Source of the DNA: Metridium senile
Lineage: Eukaryota; Cnidaria; Anthozoa; Actiniaria; Metridiidae
Assembly (NCBI GenBank): GCA_949775045.1
Contig: OX459102.1
Span: 18,232,160 to 18,296,159 of the forward strand
Reading direction: 5' to 3'
DNA length: 64,000 bases
A model generated the notes under the pieces. That model searched no databases, was not told where the DNA came from, and saw only the letters and a program-made list of their open reading frames with translations. A program made the translations under genes and the position numbers. This document shows positions 34,301-45,900 of the stretch, in pieces (position 1 is the first letter of the stretch; each line of letters starts with the position of its first letter).

Positions 34301-37300
34301 AAAACTGAAAAGCCACAGTAAAATCGCCGGTTGTTCACACGCGCGCTTACATCGCCGTAAAATCGCTGTAAAACTTGCACCTCAAATCGCCGCAAAAATC
34401 GCTCATGTGAACGGGCCTTTAGGGGTAAAAATCAGCGATTTGGTATCTTTTAGGGTGTCAAATGCAAATTTTTGAAAATTAGCATTTCTGGTATCTCTTA
34501 GGGTGTCGAAAAAGGAGAGAAGAGCTAATTGATATTGGCTTCTGATATGTATATTAATATTATTAATTAATGTGGTATCTCTTAGGGGGTAAAATTCATC
34601 CAGCCACGCCCATTTGAAAAGACTTCCGGTATCTTTAAGGGGTAATTTTTGAAAATTTCCGACTAGCAATCCCCGATACCCCCCCCCCCCCTGGGATAAT
34701 ATTCTGATCTGATCTGTATGAGATATACAATATGACACAGCTACAACTCCCCATTGTATATCACATACAGATCGGCTGCTCATATATATTGTGTAAAAGA
34801 TAATGATAATGATATGATGTATAACACAGCTTCTTTAAAAATACCTGATAAGTAGATGTTTAAAGAGCCATAGGTTTGCCAAAACAATTCTAACAGGCAG
34901 GGAGACCTTAATTGAAGCAAATAACAGTATCTTAATACAGCATAAGAGTGAATGAAGATCACTTCTCCTCAGGAAGTCGAAACGTCAGACAACACCAACA
35001 TAAGACATGAGACACTAGACAAGGCCTATGTGTATTATGTTTATAGTGATGAAAATATAATCTCATAATTATAACTGGATGCAAAATGTTGCAATTTTAT
35101 AACACCTCAAATGGTACGGCCACGCACTGCAGCTGAATAGAAAATAACTCTTTTCAAAGACAAACCCTATTTATGACAAAAGTGGATTACGTGCATGGAA
35201 ACGTCTCGAAAAGATCACCAGAATTGACACAATTCAATTGAAAAAAACCATGTTGGACAATACAACAGTCTTTGTGAAGGCTACACAAACCAGGCCATAA
35301 CACACCTAGATCAATACATACAGCATGCTAGTCAAACGGTACTTAATTGTTAGTGATGATATGGTAAAAATTAATGATCCTCCAGCAATGTTAATCAATA
35401 AATAAATGTTTTGGATACCTTTGGAGCGATTTCTTCAAAAAGTGCATGTACAGGACCATTGGAATCTAGTATAGCAGGGACAGGGCAGGATTCAAGTCTG
35501 AAAATAATAAAGAGAGATTAAACTTGAGGTAAACTAGTAGTACATGGATCCTTGAACATTGATAGATATCTCTTGCTGCCTGCATTGACTATAGCTACAG
35601 TCAAATGCAAAATTGTTGGGACATTGTCACATTTTTATGAGCGTTTTTTGTTTGAATTTTAAAAAATATACAAAATGTATCAATTTGATTTGCAAACCCC
35701 CTCCCCCCTGAGCAATGTTGATTGGTCTTTCAAATGACAACCGTTTCAAATTCCCAAAACTCAATATTCATCCGGGGGAGAGGGCGAAACCGAAAAATCA
35801 TGTTGAATTGTAGCTAATGCTTATATCTACGGCAGTGAAGAAATGTATATAGATAAATATATATTTCAAATTTGAACAAAGTGAACTGAACTGAGCTGAA
35901 GAAAGTTTCAAACCAGAGTGGCTGTAATGATTCTATGAGGGTTTCAAAATCCAAGTGGAATAATTTTCACAATTAAGGATTTTTAAATCCCGGATAGAAT
36001 ACAGTGACAAGGATTTGAAACTACATCTAATACTCATTAACTATTTTATGTATGGTTGATCTTTTGAAAATGGTCTTTGTCAAACTGTCTTTGTAAAGTT
36101 TGTATTTTATTTCAAATTCCTAGTCCTATAATTATTTAAATTTGTTCACCATATACTTGCATAGAATATACTGCATAAGATATGGTGGATATATCATATA
36201 GCAAAATATACATGATCATCATAATAGTAATTGTTTCACCATACTCAGGGGCGGATCTAGGAATTTAGGAAAGGGGTGGCCGGAAAAAATTTGCAGACTG
36301 AGACAAACCTTGTATTGAGTCAGTATGAAAGCAGAACCTTTTGACTCAGTTTTTTTAATGAAGATTTTTTAGCAAGAAAAGGGGGGCTAATCAACCCCTA
36401 AATCCTCCCCTGATGCTTACCGAGATACAGCATTAGATAGGATACCAATGGTTGTCTCGCTAGGTGGCATGGATGAATGACCTCCAGCAGTATTCACTGT
36501 TAATTCTAATACCAAATACCCCTTCTCTGCAACACCAATCCTAATAAATGGATAATGAAAATAGAATAATGAATGAATGGATAAAAGAGTAATTTATGAA
36601 TGAATGAATAATGAATGAATGGATAAAATAGTAATTTATGAATGAATGAATAATGAATGAATGAACAAATGAAAAATAATGGATAAGGAATGAATAATGA
36701 ATGAATGAATGATTGGATAATGAATGAACGAACAAAAGAATAATGAATAAAAGAATAGTAGTAAAACAAGTTAGAACCAAGGTCATGATAATTATACTTA
36801 CATTGCATAGGGTACATTGACTCCAGGAAAAACATCTTTTAATATAACGGTTCCTTCATCGGCAATAAACTCAAATTGGATGTTTCTTGACCTGAATATC
36901 TTAGCAATTGCTAGAGCACCATAATCACCATTAACCTGTAAAGTTTACAAAAGATATTATCAGCAGCTATAGTTTATAATTTATACTTCTAATTCAAAAA
37001 AGGTTGAAGGGGTGAACGGCGATTGGTAATTGGTGATTGCAGGACCGAAAGGAGCTGTGGGTAATACAAATTCTATTACTTTCTATATTTTATTTATTAC
37101 TTATTACAAACAATACCTCCACCATTCAGTGAAACCTTTGAGAGACCCATCTAAGGTCATCGCTGAACGGTAGAGGCATTTTAATTTAGAAAGGAATAAA
37201 AACAGTTATTTTACTTATGGGGAACAAGGGAGAAAATGCAAAAAAGATCAAGGTAACATGGGAACATGCACTCCCCTGGGAGGGGCTCACCTCTTCGTCA

Positions 37301-39391
37301 TGGCCATATGTAACATATATCCCTCTCTTTGGTTTAAAGTTTCTTTTCAGTAGGAATTGCAAGGCCTCGATAGAACCCTGGGAATAAATAACAATAATAA
37401 TTAATAATAATCATTACTAATAAAAAATAATAAATAAATACATAGCTTAGCATCAGAGCATATAAATTTGAGAAAATAATGCTGACATAAAGACAAACTG
37501 AATGATAAACCTGTGACTGACTGAATAGATAGATGAATGGATGGATAAATAAATGCACCAATGAATGAATGAGAAAAATGGATGGATGAACAGTAAATAA
37601 ATGCATGTTTGAATGACTGAATTTATCAATAGAATCAATGGAAGTATGTAGGAATTACAAATGTATTAAATAAATAATTAATATTAAAGTAATAATATCA
37701 TTAAAGAAAATTAAAGATGATAAAATTATTGAAGAATGGATAGATGAATAAACAAGTTCATAATACAATAAACATTACCATGACTCCATTTTTGGCATCC
37801 AGAGTACCACGCCCATATATGTAGCCATCTTTAATCTGACCCTCAAAGGGGGGGACTTCCCATGAATCATTGCTGGCTGGAACAACATCCAAATGTGCTG
37901 CAATCATGTATGGTTTCAGGGAGGAGTCGCTGCCTATCACATGTATTAGTATGCTGTAATTGGCAACTATTTCATATTCAACTAAAGGATGGTGGAAAAC
38001 ATAGGAATATTCTGAAAAAAAAAATGAGAATAAATAAATTATAAATCTTTTTCAAGGGGTGTGGTGACTCAGTGTTGACAAAGTTTATTTTGAGTTGTTT
38101 GTTAGTTAGTTTATTGTTTATTTACAGGGATACCACTCCGGTAGTGCCTACAACGTTCTGTAGTGCCTACAACGTTCTCTAAGGTGCTGGATTGCAGAAA
38201 CTTTATTCAATTTAGTGCAAATTAAGCAAATAATTTTCTAAAGAAATGTATTGTATAACACTGCATTATTTATGCTGCAAAACAGGTGCCAACAATAGGT
38301 TTGGGCGTAATATGCAGGATCTTGTGATTTTTGGAGTGTGGATTTGGAATGCCAGCCAAAATGCAAATAATTCAGCATTTTGAAACAAAAAATGTGTCAG
38401 GGTTTGGAACTTTCGGGGATATGGTGGCAGAAAGCTGGATTTGCAAACCCTATACATTGTGGAGCTCATGCATATTGAAAACCCTGACCACCGCCAGGTA
38501 GTCTGACAATGAATTGAGACAATTAAAATAAAAATGGTAGCCTAAATAGCCGTGTAAAAGGGAGTTACCTATTGACGTTTTGCACCACTAAATCTTTTGT
38601 TTGGATAAAAGGGCTTTTTAAAGTAAAGTTTTTGGTAAAGTTGATTCTAATCTATACATATGCAAACATAATTTGTTCCGAAGTTTACAAAACTTCAACG
38701 AAAAAATTAGGGAGTTTTCACATTTAACCCTCAACAATAATTTGTACTATATAGTACTAATTTTTAATGAATTCTTTCGTTTGAATATATTGACACTAGA
38801 CACCGTAAAGACTTTAATTATACCGGCTTGTATGATTATTATCATAAAATATTTCACTTTACATATGTAAACTATAGAAACCGTATTAAGTTCATATTAC
38901 CATTTCTACCTTATTCTAAAACTTCAAGGTTCTTATTGAGTAAATTAAATTGAATTATCTAGTTATTCAAGCAAGAAATATTTTTTTCAAAGCGATCAGC
39001 TGACATTCAACAAGTCGACGAAAACAACACTCAACAAGCTCGAAAACATTCACAATTTCCAGCGCTTCTTGACTTTGTGTTCAAAAGCAAAACTTCTAGG
39101 TATTGTTAAAGACTCAAACTCTTATTATGTCTCACCTTTTAAAAGAAATTGTTGGAATTTTAAAAGTTCTTCTTCGTCGTAAACTCCAACTTCCCAAGAC
39201 ACCGTTTTGAAGCGGAGCGCCTGGCTAAATCTTGCAAGAACTTTTTCATCAGCGTTTATATAATCTTCGTCGCTAGTTTGGCATGGTTTGTCTGCAACCT
39301 TGAAGAATGAAAACTGTACAGTCCTAGCTATTAATATTATTACAATTGCTAAAAAACAAGCGCCTAAAATATAAGAAATTCGAAGCGCCAT
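31326..39391 (-). CDS. PM20D1: N-fatty-acyl-amino acid synthase/hydrolase PM20D1 (11 exons, 503 aa)
   Basis: Exons in order: 39391-39136, 38011-37779, 37377-37291, 36935-36802, 36540-36421, 35497-35419, 34906-34845, 33807-33729, 33386-33315, 33209-33096, 31601-31326. They sum to 1512 bases in frame, one residue longer than human PM20D1. This M20 di-zinc peptidase-family enzyme reversibly joins fatty acids and amino acids and is usually secreted or lumenal. The first 30 or so residues hold a hydrophobic signal or anchor segment. The metal and catalytic set is intact: His125 and Asp127 (AAHLDVVP), Asp157 (GRGTLDAKNG), Glu191-Glu192 (GHDEE), Asp218 (FIADEGT) and His465 (RFHGFNERIS). The M20 dimerisation block has TAGGHSSMPP. 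The start is 575 bp from PLBD1-B, divergent. Exon 7 (62 bases) is short and easily missed, but is needed for frame. A LINE fragment lies in intron 10 in the opposite orientation. Confidence 0.93.
31735..31884. repeat. ATTCATCCATCC microsatellite, left of LINE insertion
   Basis: Degenerate ttcatccatc/caatcaatc repeats in PM20D1 intron 10. They continue on the far side of the LINE at about 32905-33065, where the same phrase ctctcatccatccattcaatt recurs. Confidence 0.85.
31885..32905 (+). mobile_element. 5'-truncated non-LTR retrotransposon (RT C-terminal part)
   Basis: A 272-codon frame (31889-32707) encodes the part of a LINE reverse transcriptase after the YxDD box: ALWLRANKLTLNVLKSEFM, CLGVIIDEHLNWK, PYFDYCSLVWDG, LQILHNRAARIITG, KLWNSLPN.IKE. 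The catalytic YxDD itself and everything upstream are absent, so it is a dead-on-arrival copy. The 3' end is a non-coding tail ending in (TTA)n at about 32890-32905. The frame has no stops, so the insertion is fairly young. It resembles Jockey/CR1-type LINEs; the clade is not certain. It sits antisense in PM20D1 intron 10. Confidence 0.85.
34320..34710. repeat. Dispersed repeat debris in PM20D1 intron 7
   Basis: 34320-34420 has repeated aaatcgccg/aatcgctg motifs ending gaacgggccttta, like half of a MITE. 34425-34695 repeats ggtatc.tttagggtgt/ggggtaa and ends in poly-C, resembling the family at 43781-44030. No gene. Confidence 0.4.
36541..36765. repeat. GAATGAATAATGGATAA microsatellite
   Basis: Degenerate gaatgaat/ggataa units in PM20D1 intron 4, starting right at the acceptor side of exon 5. 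Minus-strand frames with IHYSFIH repeats are artefacts. Confidence 0.85.
36988..37210. mobile_element. MITE, family ACACCTAATTCAAAAAA (copy 2, right end missing)
   Basis: It starts tctaattcaaaaaaggttg and contains gattggtaattggtgattg, acctccaccattcagtgaaacc and gacccatctaaggtcatcgc, all parallel to the element at 13157-13450. The terminal gaattaggtgt is not found. It is in PM20D1 intron 3 and ends about 80 bp from exon 3. Confidence 0.65.
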
Positions 39392-39965
39392 CGCAGACGT
39401 CTTCTTTGTTTAAAATTAGGGGTTCAAAGTTGCCGGGTGGTTGCGTGGAGACTGGGTATTTCACCACTGAATTGAAAGAGAAATTTTTGCGCGTTGTTTT
39501 TGAATTTTTGATGTTTTACATCTTACTCAATTATGCATTGAACGTGTTTTTATCGATTTAATTAATTTTACAAAAAATACACGCTTTCAAACTAACAACA
39601 ACAAAAAGATTCAATGCATATTTGCAGTAAGCAACAAAAATTAAAACTAAAAGGTCCAAGTTACAAAATAAGAAAACAAAATTAATACTGGCGATGAAAA
39701 TAATATTTTGCTTCCTTGCAAAATAAAACAGTTACAAAATAAATAAATGATAAATGTCAATTTCCTGTCCCATCACCCCTGCGGAAAGAATGAAACCCCT
39801 TACCTACCCCCTAGGGAAAAAGATTTATTGTTTTCACGTGATTCCTAAATCGGATCATCAACAAAAAAAAAAAGAGAAATATCATGTGATTTCCTTTGTG
39901 GTTTCCATTTCATAATAACTTAGTTGAACAACGTTGATTTCTTGGAGGCTTTCCTTATTTCTAAG
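39392..39965. promoter_or_regulatory. Divergent promoter region PM20D1 / PLBD1-B
   Basis: The interval between two divergent start codons (574 bp) must contain both 5' UTRs and core promoters. A cacgtg motif occurs at 39835-39840. No TATA box or other factor site can be defended. Confidence 0.45.
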
Positions 39966-42900
39966 ATGTTATATTTGGTGTTTTTCATCGCTTTCTTTGC
40001 CGCTCAAAGTTCTGGTCAAAGCACGTTCAAGAATGGCACCGTGTACATCGATTCGAAAGGGTAGGTTAAGTAAATATACTGTAATCCAGCGAATAAAATC
40101 TATCTTCTGAAATTTATCTAAATTTATCTATCATTTAGTCTCTGATGATGCCGTTGACGGCGAAAGCTCAGACTCGTAATATAAAAATACATTCATAGTA
40201 TAGCAAGGCCTCATTCGAACCAATCCTAGTAAATAAAATCTAGTTTACTTAACTTAAATGATTAGTTAATAGACTTGTTTTTTCATTTTGAGGACATAAT
40301 TTTCTGTCTATATTTAAGTTTAAACTTAAATTCATTACAACGGAGAATTTTAATTTACATTGAAACGTACCTTTGTATATGACCGTTATGTACGAGTCAA
40401 ATCCAAAGGTGCCCATATTTTTTTTCTACTTTAAGTAAAATTGGAGTTTATCACTGACTCGAGCTCGAGGGGCGGGCATTTGACCATTCTGTTGCTTTCA
40501 ATAGTGGGGCATTTGACTGTTCAGTTTGCCCAGATGGTGGGGAATTTGACCAATTTTTTTTCAAAAAGTCAAATGCCCGGGGGTTTGCCGGGGGGGGGGG
40601 GGGGGGGGGGATGGATGGGCACCTTTGGATTTGACTTGTACATTATATGTGATTGTTTAAGTAAATATTATATTTAATTAAATAAATAAAACAATATAAC
40701 ATCTTGATTGAATGTTTTTGGGGATGCTGGTGTACTCACTGCCCTGATTCACAGATTGACTGGATGATTGATTGACTGGATGATTGATTGACTGGATGAT
40801 TGATAATTCAAGTGATCCAGTGAAAAGGTTTTTGATTGATTGACTGACTGACTGATTGAATGATTGTTTGATTTAATGATCCAGTGAAATGGTTTTTGAT
40901 CGATTGACTGACTGACTGACTGACTGACTGATTGAATGATTGTTTGATTTAATGATCCAGTGAAATGGTTTTTGATCGATTGACGTAACAATAGCCTCGA
41001 CCTTAGGGTCGTTTATGAAGTGCTGCATGCATGATGACCCATATTTGGCTTTTTGGTGAAGCAGTTGACTGGTTGATTGATTGATTGATTGATCACCTTA
41101 TAACTGATTGATTGATTAATTGTTCCAGTTGGTAATCATTTTTATTATATAGGCTATTATATTTGGTAAGGTTAGTTTCAAGACTAACTGACTGATGATT
41201 GATTGATTGATTGATTGATCAAATGAGTGATTAATTCATTTATATATTTAATCAGGAGTTATTCCATCAAGTTTGGTGTGTTGGACAAGGAAAATGGAGT
41301 AGCTTATGGAACCTTTGAAGACAGTGTTATGATCAATGGGTAAATAAACCATGCTCATTACCATAATTTACACAAATATTGATATTCTATATTTATGTTT
41401 ATCTGTCATTATGGGCCATCTTTGCAGAATAAAAATTAAAGCTTTAATTAATGTGTTTAAAAGATGTTTATATATTTAATATCATAATGTTATACTAGGT
41501 GGGGAATATTGGACATTGCATCAGGAACAGGAAACAAGCCGTACAGTGATGTTACAATTATGCATGCCGCAGGATACTTAGAGGGTGCTCTGACTGGAAA
41601 GTATGCACAATATACACTGGAATTATAGTCAATAATATTAAGACTGAGATATAATGTAATGTGGTGTATATATAGCATATTACATCAGTCATAAAAATAA
41701 AGAAAATATTTAATATATGTCTGTATTACGTCGAGATACAGGGAGTTGTGCCCCAGTGGCTAATGTTTTCAGTATCCAACACACTCACTAGGTACCCCTA
41801 CATATGTAAATGTACAGATCACTTTTTAAGGCGTACATTGAGAAATTAGAAGTTAAATGTTATACAAACACCATCCACCTAAGATGATGGTCTGCTGAGC
41901 AATAATTGTTCTTTTTATTCATTTTATAGGCAAATAAATGAACATTATAAAAATGTCTTTGGAATATTCTTCAAGTCAGAGGAGTCTGAGCTGTTAAATA
42001 AAGTGGCTAAGTTTTTCAAAGTTCAGGTGATCAATTTATAATTTTGAATAGAAAAGGGTTAATATGTACACTTTGCCAAAGCATTTCATATTAAGAATAT
42101 ATTTCCAATCAAATTTTAGGATGACTGGATTCGTAATATGATAGCCAAAAACTCAGAAGATTCTGCCTTGTGGAGACAAATGGGGAACATTCTAGCGCAA
42201 TTTGATGGTAATTGATAAAGAAACTGTTATTATGACATCATTATCCATGCATTTATCCATTCATTCATTTCTTCACATTTTAAACGGATTCATTCGTCCT
42301 TTCAATTAATCATTACTCATCTATTCACTTGTTCATTCATTTATCCATCCATTTATTCATTCATTTATCCATTTATTAACTCAATTATTCATTCTGTCAA
42401 TCCTTGATTCATTCATTCTTTTTTCCTACCCAAAGGTCTTGTGGCTGGCTACCAAGCAAACCCACCAAAAGACAAGGTTTGTTTTGTCAATATTTTAAAA
42501 TCATCTCTGCTTGAATCCAATCCACAATCTTGTTATGTTCATTAGCCATTTTCACACTAAAAGATGGACAAATTGTCTTATGACCAACAAGTTGTGTGGT
42601 GTGAAAATCAACTGATCTGAATAGTTAAACTCACACTAACCAACAAATATATACAGTGGAAACCAGTTAATCCGGCCAAAAGTGGACAGCCAAAAGTGGT
42701 CGTATTAATGGGGTGGCCGTAAATAAAAATAAAATTTTTTATAGAAAATGTATGGACATGCATTTCAATGGGACCTAAAAAAATTGGCCGGAATAACGTG
42801 GTTGCCATATTAAGCGACTGGCCGTTAGGCAGGGTTCTACTGTATTACACAATTTGTCCATCCAGACAAAATGTCCATCCTCTCTAGAGTATTACAGCGC

Positions 42901-45900
42901 AACGCACCTTACTGTGGCCACCTAATTAAAGTGTTGTACAAGTTAACCAATCAAAAAGTGAGAATTTTACCTTAATATAAAAGACGAGTGTCAAACGTGT
43001 GTCAAACGGTAAACACTTATAAACTTCACTCTTGTCTTCGCTTTGAACATTTCAAAGTGTCTGAAAACCTCCCAAGATGTTTAAATTTGAAAAGGTGTAG
43101 CAAATAATTTGAAAAAAGAAACTTTTGAATGCTAAGCTAACTTGTACAAAACTTTAATTGGGTGGCCACGTTAAGGCGCGTTATGCTGTATAATTTTTTC
43201 TAGTGTAGCAATATCAAACTAACACCAGTTTATCTCCATTTTATGCATGGTTTAGGTTCTTCCAGTATTGGCTTTCCAAATATTAAATGGTGTAGGTGAC
43301 CTGATTGATCTCCAGCATGCATTGCAGCCTGATCAAGTACCAGACTGGGATCATATGACGGAAAAGGAAATCCTAAGAAAGGTATACACATATTTGATAT
43401 GTACATCTTTTACATAATTACATACTATTGCAATTATTGTGCTATATACACCCTTTTAATAAGTCCCTAAGTGTTGTGTTATCCTTTTTTAATTTATTCT
43501 TTTCAATTCCTTTCATATTATACAAATTTCAAAAGAATAAATTTGACATCAAGCGCAGAAAACACAACACTTTGGGACTTATTAAAAGGGTTCAATACTG
43601 TCAGGTCTCATGCATGTTTTTTTTTAGGTCTTATCAAAAGGTCATTGTTCTGCTTTAATAAAGGTCATGCCAGCTTATGAAAATATATTTGCTTCTCATG
43701 CAAGGTATATGAATTATAAATTGGCTTTTACTTTGTTTATTCTTTCTTAAACCTTTCCTACCTGCTTTATTAATAACTTCCCCAGGGGGGGTTCTTCCTT
43801 TATCCAAGTGGTAGGGGTGAATAGCGTACCTTTTGGGTTTGGTTAAAATATTTCCTGTGCTTACCTTTTAGGGTCCATTTACAGTTTTGGCTCAAAAATC
43901 AGTTGTAAGGGTCATTTTTACTCTGCTTTATTTGTATGTGTGCGTACCTTTTAGGGGTCATTTTCAAAATCCCTGCCGATCACCCCTACCACTTGGACAA
44001 AGGGAGTACTCCCCCCCCCCCCCCCCCGGGATAACTTCCTTCTTCCCTTTGTGTCCTGAGCCTCTTTCTTCTGTTCATATTCCTCCCCCTCTATTCCTTT
44101 TTACCTCCTCTTTTATTCTTTTGTCCCTTTAGTTAATTGATTCTATGCTTGCATTTGCCAACCTTTTCTTCATACAGGGTTTTACTTACAACACCATTCT
44201 GTATAATTAAGAAAGTAATGTGATAACTTGTGGGTTTTTTTTTCTAGCTGGTTTGTCTACAATGCTATGCTTAGGATATACAAACATTACCATTTTAATC
44301 TGAAAGACAAAAGTACAGGTATAATGAGAATGAAAATAGAAAATGAATGAATAGATGAATGGATGGATCAATCAATAAAATCAACTAATTGTAATATATG
44401 GCGGCGGCCATGTTGTATTTTACACAATCACAATATGTAAATTACATGATTGACAGATCATACATTGGTTTCCAGGTCCTCTGGTTACACCAATCAAGTT
44501 TTACTTCAAGTTAATTTAATTTATACATACATGGCACCCAACAACCTGCAAGTACTTACAAACTATTCTAGGCAGTGGAGAATATTAAAGTTGTCCTTCA
44601 GTAGCATTGTATATAATTATAAGAGTTGATTTAAGGCCATACACTACTGTTTGTAGGGTTATCTTAACTTTTGTCGGGCAGGTTGTTGAATGAATGAATG
44701 AATGGATGGAGGGAGGGTGAGTAAATTAATGCATAAATAATTGAATAATTATGTGGATGAATTGTCTGCTTTGCTCACTATAGTCTATGGTTCAGAATGG
44801 GAAGCAAATAGATGTGTCAACACATAAATATGAAAGACAAATGAATGAATGTAATCATAACTTGTTTTCCAGCTGCATCAAAGACATCTTTCTCAAGCTA
44901 TCCTGGATTTCTGGAGTCTTTAGATGACTTTTATATTATGAACAGGTTAATTGTTGTCATATCTTTTAACATCATCATCATAGTCATATAATTTATATAA
45001 TAATTCTAATCAATTAATTTTCATCATAATTTATCATCATGGTCATCATGACCACTATGATTATCACCATATACATCATCACTACCATTACAATCACCAC
45101 CACTGTTATCATCATCATGACCACTGCTATCATCACAGTCGTCATAATTACCATCACCATCATAATCACTACCTCCATGATCACAACCACTATCATCATC
45201 TCCACTGTCATCATCATCATCATCATAACAGTCGTCATAATAATTGCCATCATTATCATCACCTTGATGGTCACAACTGCTATCATCATCTCCACTGTCA
45301 TCATCATGATCTTTGGTTTTCTCTTTCAGTGGGCTTATTCTTTTACAAACAACAAACAATGTCTTCAATACATCACTGTACCAGTATGTAAAACCCCAGT
45401 CCTTACTCGCCTGGCATAGAGTGCGTCTTGCAAATCTCATGGCGCAGACTGGTGAAGAGTGGGCAGCAGTATTTGAACAGTACAACTCAGGTACGTTAAT
45501 AAAAATAAAAATAATATATATGGGTGAAAGGATGAATGATTGGATAGGAAAGATGAATGGTGAATGTATTAATGGACAATTGAGTGAATGTCAATGTTGG
45601 AATTATGAATTGAAATGCGTTTGGCATATAACTGAAATACAGATACATGTGAAAAATATCATACGCCCTTGGCGGGAATTGAACCCCAATTGAGGTTTTG
45701 GCTTTCTAGTCCAATGTGTTAGCCACTACACCACAAGGACGACCACGCTGGATATGCAGCTGGACAAAGCAGTATAGGGCAACTGTGGGGGGTCCCAGGG
45801 TGATATTAATCTCTTAGGTAAATTTGAACACTTTAAAAGGAATGTAGGAATAAATTAATGAATGACACATTTCTTTGTTCTACAGGCACCTACAACAATC

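Noticed and set aside
35085..35335. Possible transposase or RT remnant in PM20D1 intron 6
   Set aside because: Short open pieces interrupted by stops in all frames; no motif strong enough to name a family.
45024..45485. 153-codon frame with DDDD runs (minus)
   Set aside because: Antisense of PLBD1-B exon 11 fused to an ATC microsatellite.
45664..45745. Functional tRNA gene (anticodon AGA-like)
   Set aside because: Acceptor and D stems pair, but the T stem is broken, the variable region is odd and a SINE tail follows that is shared with a second locus.
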